Assembly (NCBI GenBank): GCA_016208915.1
Contig: JACQXE010000072.1
Location: forward strand, 39,891-103,890
Origin: Nitrospirota bacterium
GTDB taxonomy: Bacteria > Nitrospirota > Thermodesulfovibrionia > Thermodesulfovibrionales > UBA1546
Direction of reading: 5' to 3'
DNA length: 64,000 bases
Under the pieces are notes generated by a model. It searched no databases. It was not told the DNA's origin and was given only the letters and a program-made list of their open reading frames with translations. This document shows, one piece after another, positions 12,662-21,337 of the stretch (position 1 is its first letter; every line of letters starts with the position of its first letter). The translations under genes and the position numbers were made by a program.

Positions 12662-14386
12662 ATTTTAAACCCTTTAGCCAAATTTACCAATGATTCTAAG
12701 ATCGCTTATTTCTCTATGGAAATAGGCATCGCAAACGATATCCCTACGTACAGCGGTGGTCTCGGCGTGCTTGCAGGCGATACGCTGAAGTCCGGCGCTG
12801 ACCTGAAACTGCCGATGGTTGCTGTGACGCTGCTCAGCAGGAAAGGATACTTCACTCAGGATATCAATGACAATGGACGGCAGATAGAAACGCCAACCAA
12901 GTGGGAGCCTTCAAAATACATGACCCTGCTTCCTGAAAAAGTGTACGTACAGATAGAAGGCAGAGATGTAGCGGTCCAGGCATGGCTTTATATTGTAAAA
13001 AGCCTGACAAGCGGCTGTATCCCTATCTTATTTCTGGACACCGACGTCGCAGGAAATAATCCCGGTGACAGGGAAATCACCTCTTATCTTTATGGCGGCG
13101 ACCAGATATACAGACTCAAACAGGAGGTCGTGCTTGGCATAGGCGGGATGCGAATGCTCCACGAGCTGGGGTTCGAAATAAAGAAATATCATATGAATGA
13201 AGGTCATGCAAGCCTTCTTACACTTGAACTGCTTATAAGATATAAAAGGGCGATTGAAGATGTCTGGGACGAGAGACTTGTCTGGGATGTAGACAGGGTT
13301 AAAGATATATGCGTATTTACAACGCATACGCCAATTGAGGCAGGGCATGACCAATTCTCATATGACCTTGTATTGCAGACAATGGGTGAGTTAATACCAC
13401 TCAATGTTTTAAGAGACCTCGGGGGCAAGGATTCTTTGAACATGACCCGCCTTGCATTAAATCTCAGCGAATTTGTGAACGGAGTTGCCAAGAAACATGG
13501 CGAGGTCTCAAAGAATATGTTTCCGGGATATGAGATATCCGCAATCACAAACGGCGTTCACTCTTTTACCTGGACCTGCGACAGCCTTAAAAAGCTCTAC
13601 GATAAATATCTTCCGGGCTGGGCAAATGAGCCGGAATTATTTGTAAGGGTAGGCCGCATCCCTGATGATGAATTGTGGGCAGCGCATATGGAAACAAAAA
13701 AGGCGTTGATTGATTTCGTGAATACAGAGACAGGCGTTGGTATGGATTATGACACCCTTACGATCGGTTTTGCACGGAGGGCAACAGCGTATAAGCGTCC
13801 TGATCTTATATTCCGCAATATGGAGACGATAGAGCGGATAGCTTCAGGAAAAATCCAGCTCATTTACTCTGGAAAGGCACATCCAAGAGATGAAAATGGA
13901 AAATGGCTGATAGAGAAAATCCATGCTATAAAAGAGAGATTAAAAGGCAAGATTAAAATGGCGTATATAAGGAATTATGATATGGATAAAGCGCTTAAAA
14001 TCATCTCTGGCGTTGATGTATGGTTGAACACCCCGCTGAGGCCGCGAGAGGCATCAGGCACAAGCGGCATGAAGGCAGCGCATAACGGGGTAATGAATTT
14101 CAGTATACTGGATGGCTGGTGGATCGAAGGACACATCGAAGGCTTTACAGGGTGGTCGATAGGGCCCAGTCCTACAGAGAGCACACTGAGCGCAGATATT
14201 GAGACTATGGACAGAAGGGATGCCGATGATCTGTATAACAAGCTTGAGAATATAATAATTCCAATGTATTACCATGACAGGCGAACATGGATAAGGATGA
14301 TGCAGAATGCCATAGGCAAAAACGCCTATTATTTCAACAGCCACAGGATGATGAGAAGATATGTCACAGAGGCGTATATAAGATAG
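12662..14386 (+). CDS. glgP: Alpha-glucan phosphorylase, probable AUU start
   Basis: Conserved N-terminal IAYFSMEIGI spans the annotated ATG, so the true start lies upstream; in-frame ATT at 12662 is preceded by AGAAGG. C-terminal LNTPLRPREASGTSGMKAAHNG. Confidence 0.85.
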   Translation: MLNPLAKFTNDSKIAYFSMEIGIANDIPTYSGGLGVLAGDTLKSGADLKLPMVAVTLLSRKGYFTQDINDNGRQIETPTKWEPSKYMTLLPEKVYVQIEGRDVAVQAWLYIVKSLTSGCIPILFLDTDVAGNNPGDREITSYLYGGDQIYRLKQEVVLGIGGMRMLHELGFEIKKYHMNEGHASLLTLELLIRYKRAIEDVWDERLVWDVDRVKDICVFTTHTPIEAGHDQFSYDLVLQTMGELIPLNVLRDLGGKDSLNMTRLALNLSEFVNGVAKKHGEVSKNMFPGYEISAITNGVHSFTWTCDSLKKLYDKYLPGWANEPELFVRVGRIPDDELWAAHMETKKALIDFVNTETGVGMDYDTLTIGFARRATAYKRPDLIFRNMETIERIASGKIQLIYSGKAHPRDENGKWLIEKIHAIKERLKGKIKMAYIRNYDMDKALKIISGVDVWLNTPLRPREASGTSGMKAAHNGVMNFSILDGWWIEGHIEGFTGWSIGPSPTESTLSADIETMDRRDADDLYNKLENIIIPMYYHDRRTWIRMMQNAIGKNAYYFNSHRMMRRYVTEAYIR

Positions 14387-14552
14387 ACAACCTGTTGCCG
14401 TATACCCTCTGAGCGATTAAGACGGCCATGAGTAAGGATACATTAGTTTCTATTTCTGTCATGCTGGCTTGTCCAGCATCCTTCTTTGAAGAAAGATTCC
14501 CGACAAGCGGGAATGACAAACTGTGTTGCCTTATTTATGACCGTCTCGGTAA

Positions 14553-14981
14553 CTACTCTATCTCCACAAGCTTTATATCAAATACCAAATTCTTTCCTGC
14601 CAATAAGTGGTTGCAGTCCATTGTAAATGACGTATCTGATTTTCCGACAACTGTAACTGCCACCAGCTGTCCATCTGCCCGATGCATATTAACCTGCTGA
14701 CCAATCTCAGGATTGAAGTTTTCAGGCGCTTTGTGTTTCTGGAATTCAAATACCATACCCTGTTTGTGAGAACCGTAGGCGTCTTCTGCCTGAATCCTGA
14801 TTGTTTTTGATTCACCGGCGCTCATGCCGAGAACACCCTGTTCAAATCCTTTTATAAGGTCGCTTTTCCCTATTGTAAACTCCAGCGGTGAGTCCTCTTC
14901 CGAGGAATCAAATACTGTACCGTCCTCAAGCCTTCCTGTGTAATGAACCCGTACTGTATCGCCTTCTTTTACCTTTGCCAT
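14553..14981 (-). CDS. FKBP-type peptidyl-prolyl isomerase (SlyD-like)
   Basis: VRVHYTGRLEDGTVFDSSEEDSPLEFTIG...LIKGFEQGVLGM. Confidence 0.9.
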   Translation of the reverse strand: MAKVKEGDTVRVHYTGRLEDGTVFDSSEEDSPLEFTIGKSDLIKGFEQGVLGMSAGESKTIRIQAEDAYGSHKQGMVFEFQKHKAPENFNPEIGQQVNMHRADGQLVAVTVVGKSDTSFTMDCNHLLAGKNLVFDIKLVEIE

Positions 14982-15033
14982 TTTTATATCCTTTTGTTTA
15001 TGAATTCAGGCTGTATATAGCATTTGAGCGGTT

Positions 15034-15519
15034 TTATTTTGCCAAAATATTATAATACTCAATCTCGAGCAACCTTCTTTTTATGTCAACCCCTGAGGAA
15101 TAACCTCCCATCGAACCATCTGACTCTATTACCCTGTGGCATGGGAAAACAATGGGAATAGGGTTTCTGCCCAATGCCTGACCAACTGCTCTATTCGCCT
15201 TTGGGTTTTCTATCTTCTCCGCAACCCACTTGTATGTCCTTGTCTCTCCGTAGGGAATATCCTTTAAGGTGATCCAGACCTGTCTCTCAAACTCTGTGCC
15301 ATCTAAGAAGACAGTGTTTTGAATAAACTGTTCAGTCTTTCCTTCAAAATATCCCCTGAGTTCTTTTTTGAATGAAAGAGGCGCCTCGCCTTTTTTCATG
15401 GCGGGCTTTTTAAAAGAGATTCCTGCAAGATGCTTTCCTGAAAATATAAGATAGAGCGCTCCTATAGGACTCTCGCAGGCTTCATAAAAAATATTGATGC
15501 CTATTTTTTTGGTTTTCAT
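15034..15519 (-). CDS. ogt: Methylated-DNA--[protein]-cysteine S-methyltransferase
   Basis: Active-site motif IPIVFPCHRVIESDGSMGGYSSG. Confidence 0.93.
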   Translation of the reverse strand: MKTKKIGINIFYEACESPIGALYLIFSGKHLAGISFKKPAMKKGEAPLSFKKELRGYFEGKTEQFIQNTVFLDGTEFERQVWITLKDIPYGETRTYKWVAEKIENPKANRAVGQALGRNPIPIVFPCHRVIESDGSMGGYSSGVDIKRRLLEIEYYNILAK

Positions 15520-15787
15520 AACACGTTTATTTTAGCATAAGATTGGTTTTCTTCCTTATATCCTCCAGCTTTTTAAAAATTAAAAACCTTTGGCCTCAAT
15601 TCTCCTATAGATCATTCATAATTAATGATTCAGGGTTTCTCTCTTAAAAACCGCTTTTGTCTTGATAATTTCTTTTTTCATGTGGTATTCTTTTTCATGC
15701 CAAAAAGCAATCTCGTAGCAACAATTTTAGTTATCTGTAAAAACGTTACCTATGTCTCAGGATAATATTATCCTGCAAGCATAGCTT

Positions 15788-16774
15788 ATGACAATTGCAA
15801 TCCTTGGCCTTATTTTATTGGCTCTTGCCTTTGATTTTTTAAACGGCTTTCACGACTCAGCAAATTCCATTGCAACCGTTGTTTCCACGCGCGTTCTCTC
15901 GCCAAGAACTGCTGTGATCTGGGCAGCATTCTTTAATTTTATCGCATTTCTCTTTTTTGGTCTTCATGTTGCTAACACAATCGGAAAAGGGATTATTGAT
16001 ATCACGATTGTAGATAAATCTGTTATTTTCGGAACTCTTGTGGGTGCATGCGGCTGGAACCTGATTACTTGGTATTTTGGTCTGCCTACCAGTTCTTCTC
16101 ATGCCCTGATCGGCGGAATGATCGGCGCTGCGCTTGTGAAATCAGGCACGGAAGCGCTTGTTCGGAAAGGGATTTTAAAGACAGTAACATTTATTTTTAT
16201 TTCTCCTACTGTCGGACTTTTTTTAGGTTTAGGGCTAAGCTTGGCTGTTTACTTGTTATTTAAAAATAGCTCGCGCTTTTTAGTGGATCATATTTTTAGA
16301 AAAGGTCAGTTAATCTCAGCCGCACTTTATAGTCTCGGTCACGGTGGCAATGATGCGCAAAAAACCATGGGTATTATCGCAAGTTTGCTTTTCAGCGCAG
16401 GGCTTCTTGGAGAAAAATTTTATATCCCCTTTTGGGTTGTTATTGTTTGTCATACCGCTATTGCTTTGGGCACCATGTTTGGCGGTTGGCGTATTGTTAA
16501 AACCATGGGTCAAAAAGTCGCAAAACTCCAACCTATTGATGGATTCTGTGCTGAAACAGGAGCCGCGATTATGCTCTTTGTTTCCTCAGCTTTTGGAGTT
16601 CCGGTAAGCACTACACACACCATCACAGGCGCAATCATGGGTGTCGGCTCTCGTCAAAGATTCAGCGCTGTGCGCTGGGGCATAGCCGGCAATATCATCT
16701 GGGCTTGGCTCCTCACCATCCCTTGTTCTGCTGCCATCTCTGCCGTCGCCTACACTATCGCCCAAAAAACATAA
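15788..16774 (+). CDS. pit: PiT-family inorganic phosphate transporter
   Basis: DFLNGFHDSANSIATVVSTRVLSP and SLGHGGNDAQKTMGI. Confidence 0.92.
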   Translation: MTIAILGLILLALAFDFLNGFHDSANSIATVVSTRVLSPRTAVIWAAFFNFIAFLFFGLHVANTIGKGIIDITIVDKSVIFGTLVGACGWNLITWYFGLPTSSSHALIGGMIGAALVKSGTEALVRKGILKTVTFIFISPTVGLFLGLGLSLAVYLLFKNSSRFLVDHIFRKGQLISAALYSLGHGGNDAQKTMGIIASLLFSAGLLGEKFYIPFWVVIVCHTAIALGTMFGGWRIVKTMGQKVAKLQPIDGFCAETGAAIMLFVSSAFGVPVSTTHTITGAIMGVGSRQRFSAVRWGIAGNIIWAWLLTIPCSAAISAVAYTIAQKT

Positions 16775-16907
16775 TTCCCCGAATCCTCAATATTTATCTT
16801 GTTTTAAGATTGTGGAAAGGCGGAACATCGCTTATATCACTAACATATTCTAACTATGCTGACATGTGTTCTACGTACAAATATCGGCTACAGCAGGCAA
16901 TAAAACA

Positions 16908-17525
16908 TCATGCATATTTAAGGACTATAGCTTCCAGTACATTTGCAACATCTTCGCATTTGTCAGACGCGTCTTCGAGGTGCTCGTATATCTCTTTCCA
17001 CTTTATGATAAGAAGAGGATCTTTTATATCATCAAATAATTTTCCTAATGCATCTCTGAAATCCCTGTCTATTCTGTTCTCAAGCCTGTTGATTTCAATG
17101 CATAATTCCTGCACATGCGAATAATTTTTTTCCTTAAGTTTTGCTATTGCCTTATGCATAGCCTCTGTTGTTGTAAGAAGGTCTTTTGACATCTCGATTG
17201 CCTCTTTGGTTGATGCCTTAATCTTGAAAACAGCGAGCCTGTCTACAGCGGCCCATATCAGGTCGAGGACATCATCCAATCTTGATGCAAGGGCGTGCAG
17301 ATCTTCTCTATCTATAGGCGTAATAAAGGTTTTGTTGAGCTTTTTCATAATGTCATGAGTCAACATATCCCCTTCCTGCTCAACCTCATATATCTCTTTT
17401 ACCCGCGCATCAATATTGTCAAAGTTCTCCAAAAGAGAAACAAGAAGGGTAGCTGCTTTGGTCACATTAAGGGCAGCCCTGTCGAATATCTCGAAAAAAT
17501 CTATTTTTTTGGGGAATAATCTCAT
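16908..17525 (-). CDS. DUF47/PhoU-like phosphate transport regulator
   Basis: Alpha-helical DUF47-like sequence (EGDMLTHDIMKKLNKTFITPIDREDLHALASRLDDVLD); next to the PiT gene. Confidence 0.9.
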   Translation of the reverse strand: MRLFPKKIDFFEIFDRAALNVTKAATLLVSLLENFDNIDARVKEIYEVEQEGDMLTHDIMKKLNKTFITPIDREDLHALASRLDDVLDLIWAAVDRLAVFKIKASTKEAIEMSKDLLTTTEAMHKAIAKLKEKNYSHVQELCIEINRLENRIDRDFRDALGKLFDDIKDPLLIIKWKEIYEHLEDASDKCEDVANVLEAIVLKYA

Positions 17526-17593
17526 GATGGTTTTATCGAATGATAGCTTATAAAAAATAGCAACATGATGTCAAATAAAATACACGGATGAAA

Positions 17594-18682
17594 TTATAAA
17601 ATTTTTACCATTTCAGGTATAAATTTTTCAGTAGCCAATACCTTGTGCACAAATCGGAATATTAGAGTCCTCTGTTTATCGGTAACTTCAGGATAAAACA
17701 CTGGATTTGCAACAACAGCTCCCCGAAAGGCAAAGAACGGAGCGAGCACCTCGTATATTTCTCTGTCTCCTGTTAATCTGACGTATTCTTCAAAAAATAG
17801 TTCCAACGCTTCAAAATATGGTCCTATAACAGCTCCGTGAAGTTTTATCGAGAAGAAAATGTAGTTTATGGCAAGCGCTGTCACATCATCTGCAGGCTCT
17901 CCCCATGGCCCTCTGCTTCTGTCGAGCAAAATAAAGTCTACCCCCCCCCTCTCACCCCCCCTTGCCAAGGGGGGGATGGGGGGGTGGCTTCTGGCTTCTT
18001 TAAACCATATGTTTCCGGGGTGAAAATCGCCATGTAGCTGCGACAACCTTTTGTGCTTTGGCTTTAATTTGTATATCCAGTCAACTGATTTTTTGATAAT
18101 GTCTGTTATCTCTTTATAGGGAAGGGTTCCGTCAGGATAGGTATCAAAAACACCCATAAGACATTCTCCATGTCCTACGATATCCCTCAGTTTCCTCCAG
18201 TAGAGGGGTTTTGAGTTTTTTTTCACAGAATGAATCTCTGCAAGGTATGACGTCATTACCTTTATTTTCTCGATATCAATGGTCTCCAGACTTGTTTTAC
18301 GAGCGAATTCAGAAAGGTCATGAAAATAACTCCTGCCTTCTCCCCTTTCCATGAGGAGATAGTATTCTTTCCCGCCCCCAACCGCTTTTATTGAACCATC
18401 GGCCATCTCAGAGAGAACATCAAGAGCCTTCACATGACAAGGCAGGTTTTTATATTCATTCAGAGCAAGAAGGAATACGCCGGCCCTGTCTGAGGGATAG
18501 TCATGCCCTAAATCGTGCGGGACGAGGGCCTTCACGACATAAGATTTTAGACCTGTTTTTGTCTTTATTTCTACAAGAAAGCCTGAACCATGAGCGCCGG
18601 AGCCAAGCTTTCGTATTACTATACGTGTAACATTCCTGAACTTTTTTCTGAGGTAAGTTTTTAATGCCTTTTCGTTAATCAT
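17594..18682 (-). CDS. APH-family phosphotransferase, with in-frame repeat insertion
   Basis: LHGDFHPGNIWF Brenner motif; Pro/Gly-rich insertion HPPIPPLARGGERGG encoded by a G/C-tract palindrome. Confidence 0.8.
   Translation of the reverse strand: MINEKALKTYLRKKFRNVTRIVIRKLGSGAHGSGFLVEIKTKTGLKSYVVKALVPHDLGHDYPSDRAGVFLLALNEYKNLPCHVKALDVLSEMADGSIKAVGGGKEYYLLMERGEGRSYFHDLSEFARKTSLETIDIEKIKVMTSYLAEIHSVKKNSKPLYWRKLRDIVGHGECLMGVFDTYPDGTLPYKEITDIIKKSVDWIYKLKPKHKRLSQLHGDFHPGNIWFKEARSHPPIPPLARGGERGGVDFILLDRSRGPWGEPADDVTALAINYIFFSIKLHGAVIGPYFEALELFFEEYVRLTGDREIYEVLAPFFAFRGAVVANPVFYPEVTDKQRTLIFRFVHKVLATEKFIPEMVKIL
17939..17986. repeat. G/C-tract palindromic dispersed repeat inside a CDS
   Basis: ccccccccctctcacccccccttgccaagggggggatgggggggtgg. 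Confidence 0.8.
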
Positions 18683-18775
18683 GACTATTTCAAAAGATTC
18701 TTTATCATTAATTCATCATTTTTCCTCTAAATTCAGGCTCAGGCAGTTTAGCTTTCTTGCATTCATTAGTTATTT

Positions 18776-19057
18776 TCATTTCCTCAAAAGCCTCAGGGTT
18801 TCTTCATATATGGTCTTTCGAGGTCCGATGGCTGCAACTTCAATAATCCCCTTATACTTTACAGTTTTATAAACCATTCTAAATTTCCCGACTTTAAAAC
18901 TTTGCAGTCCCTCAAGTTCATCCTTCAAAACCTTGCCCGACTGAGAATCATTTAATATAGTCTGTAATGCGGCTTTAATCTTTCGTTTCAGGTCCGGGTG
19001 CAGGGTGCGGACTAATTCTGCTGTCTCATCAGACATTTTCAGTCTGCGGATGCCCAT
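18776..19057 (-). CDS. RelE/ParE-family toxin
   Basis: SGKVLKDELEGLQSFKVGKFRMVYKTV; downstream of a Phd-like antitoxin. Confidence 0.87.
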   Translation of the reverse strand: MGIRRLKMSDETAELVRTLHPDLKRKIKAALQTILNDSQSGKVLKDELEGLQSFKVGKFRMVYKTVKYKGIIEVAAIGPRKTIYEETLRLLRK

Positions 19058-19318
19058 TTATCTGAACAGTTCCTCAAGTGTATAGAGTTTTGCCTTGCCT
19101 TTTTTTAAGGCATTCACTCCTTTTTTTATCTCACCCATAAAATCAGAATCAGAGCGTATGGCGACGGTCTCCTTCCAGCCCTCAAACTCATCAGGGCTTA
19201 TCAGTACTGCGGCAGGAGAGCCGTTTTTTGTAATAATGATCTCCTCATCAGTTTTGTGAACCGCGTCCACCAGGCTGCTCAGCTTCATCTTTGCCTCGGA
19301 AAGTGATAATGTTTTCAT
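19058..19318 (-). CDS. Phd/YefM-family antitoxin
   Basis: MKTLSLSEAKMKLSSLVDAVHKTDEEIIITKNGSPAAVLISPDEFEGW. Confidence 0.88.
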   Translation of the reverse strand: MKTLSLSEAKMKLSSLVDAVHKTDEEIIITKNGSPAAVLISPDEFEGWKETVAIRSDSDFMGEIKKGVNALKKGKAKLYTLEELFR

Positions 19319-19407
19319 TTCAGATAACCTCCTTTCTGGTTGACCAGAATTAAGACTATAATAGCAGAAAAGCGGGGCTATATCAATGAACTAATGCAGT
19401 TTCACCT

Positions 19408-19764
19408 TTAATAAATCACGCCCTTGCGGGCGAATGCCTTGTAATCCAGGTTCTCTCCCTCATTGACAAAGTATAGACTCAAATTGCCGTCGGAAAATTC
19501 ATATCTCCAGACTTCCAACCGGGTTCCCATAGGTATCTCATCCCAGAATTCCTCCTCAGGCCCCCAGATATATTTTTTGTTCTTTACAATAATTTTTTTC
19601 TCATCAGGCTCACCAAGCAATTTTAAGATTTCCTGTTTGGATTGGCCTTTTTCAATCTTTCCTTCAACTTCAGAATAATCCTTATAATCCTTTGCATGGC
19701 AAACTAAGGAAGAGGAAATAAAAAAAGCAGAGATTAAAACTATTACAAATAATTTCTTATTCAT
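19408..19764 (-). CDS. Exported hypothetical protein, possibly SmpA/OmlA-like
   Basis: Signal peptide; KIEKGQSKQEILKLLGEPDE resembles the OmlA-type domain. Confidence 0.5.
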   Translation of the reverse strand: MNKKLFVIVLISAFFISSSLVCHAKDYKDYSEVEGKIEKGQSKQEILKLLGEPDEKKIIVKNKKYIWGPEEEFWDEIPMGTRLEVWRYEFSDGNLSLYFVNEGENLDYKAFARKGVIY

Positions 19765-19958
19765 ACATTTTCCTCTTGTATCTTACCAACCCGCCTGTCG
19801 GCAGACAAGTATCCGCGCCTTGCTGGAGGTTGATTGGACTTTTTTCATTGTTGGTTTTGACTTCCGAACTTCCGCGCTTCTGACTATTGCACTTGTAGGA
19901 GCTTCAGCAAGTTTCGGCTAAACCCTAATGTAATATTTCGACCCCACATGCATTTTAC

Positions 19959-20420
19959 TCATTTTAGTTTTCGGTCTATAAGACCGTCAAGCGACCATTT
20001 GCCGCCCCCGCTTATAATCAGAGCTACAGAGATCGCAACGACGAGTAAATGATATTCAAATCCTTCTCCCTTTTGTGTGCCCATCCAGTTTATGAAAAAA
20101 CTATTCTTTACGTGGTTGCCAAGGGCGCAAACAATCATGTTCACCCCAATCCCGAGGGCGGCTATTCTTGTAAAAAACCCTGCTATCAGGGCGACCACAC
20201 CAAGGGATTCCGCCATTATGGCAAGGAAAGCAAGTGCTGCCGGGAACCCGGCTTTAGATGTAAACATATCCATAGTGGCGCTGAACCCGCTGCCGCCGAA
20301 CCAGCCGAAGATCTTTTGCATGCCGTGTGGAAAGAATACCAGGCCGAGGAAAAGCCTTAGTGCAAACATCGCAGTATCATCATTTGTCTGAACAAGTTCC
20401 TTAAACATCGCAACCTCCAA
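19959..20420 (-). CDS. DoxX family membrane protein
   Basis: RLFLGLVFFPHGMQKIFGWFGGSGF; small TM protein. Confidence 0.88.
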   Translation of the reverse strand: MEVAMFKELVQTNDDTAMFALRLFLGLVFFPHGMQKIFGWFGGSGFSATMDMFTSKAGFPAALAFLAIMAESLGVVALIAGFFTRIAALGIGVNMIVCALGNHVKNSFFINWMGTQKGEGFEYHLLVVAISVALIISGGGKWSLDGLIDRKLK

Positions 20421-20674
20421 ATATGTATTAAGGCGTTTATTTTGTCAGATTAAGCTTTGAATATGATCGCTCCTAAGAAAAATATTATGTCCATTCTGAA
20501 GGATTGTCAAGGAGTCGAGTTAAGGAGCTCGGATTTCCTCCGCTCTCCCGCCCCATGCGCCTACCCACCAACCTGTCTGTTGGCAGACAAGTAGCCGAGA
20601 GAGCAGGGATTGTTCGGAATCGGGTTGTCAACGTCGTAGCCTTCGTTCTCCGCCCCATGCGGTATTTGACGTCG

Positions 20675-21337
20675 TTAATGGATTTGACCTTCTTCCTGAA
20701 AACTATAGTATCCCTTTTTCGACACAATAATATGATCTAATACCTTAATTCCGAAAATCTTTGCTGCATTGGTCAATTGTTCATGAATTTTCAAATCACT
20801 ATTGCTGGGCTTTAGCTCACCTGATGGATGGTTATGCGCAAAGATGACAGACGCTGCTCTGTCAGTAATGACATCAGAGAAAACCTCACGGGGATGAACC
20901 TGACTTTTATCCAATAAACCAACCGTTACAATTCTTTTCTCTATAAGTTCGTTTGCTCCGTTCAATGAGATACAGACAAAATATTCCTGCTGTTTATTTG
21001 ATATATCGCTGATTAACGGCAATACATCTTTGGCTTCGGTGATTTTTACGGATTCCTTGACAATATGTCTCCTCGCCAGTTCAAATCCAGCAAGGATTTG
21101 AGAAGCTTTGGCAAGTCCGATTCCATCAATGCATGAAATGTCTTCCAATGAAATCCGTCCCTTATTCTCAGAAATTAACTTTGCTATCCTTGAAGCAAGA
21201 GTCATTACATCCTGATCTTTATTTCCGCTTCCCAAGATAACTGCAATCAGTTCGGTATCGGATAAGGCTTCTACACCTTTTTCTTTTAGTTTTTCTCTTG
21301 GTCTGCTGAACTCTGGTAAGTCCTTAATTTTTTTCAT
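20675..21337 (-). CDS. radC: RadC/JAB-domain protein
   Basis: FAHNHPSGELKPSNSDLKIHEQL JAB motif. Confidence 0.92.
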   Translation of the reverse strand: MKKIKDLPEFSRPREKLKEKGVEALSDTELIAVILGSGNKDQDVMTLASRIAKLISENKGRISLEDISCIDGIGLAKASQILAGFELARRHIVKESVKITEAKDVLPLISDISNKQQEYFVCISLNGANELIEKRIVTVGLLDKSQVHPREVFSDVITDRAASVIFAHNHPSGELKPSNSDLKIHEQLTNAAKIFGIKVLDHIIVSKKGYYSFQEEGQIH

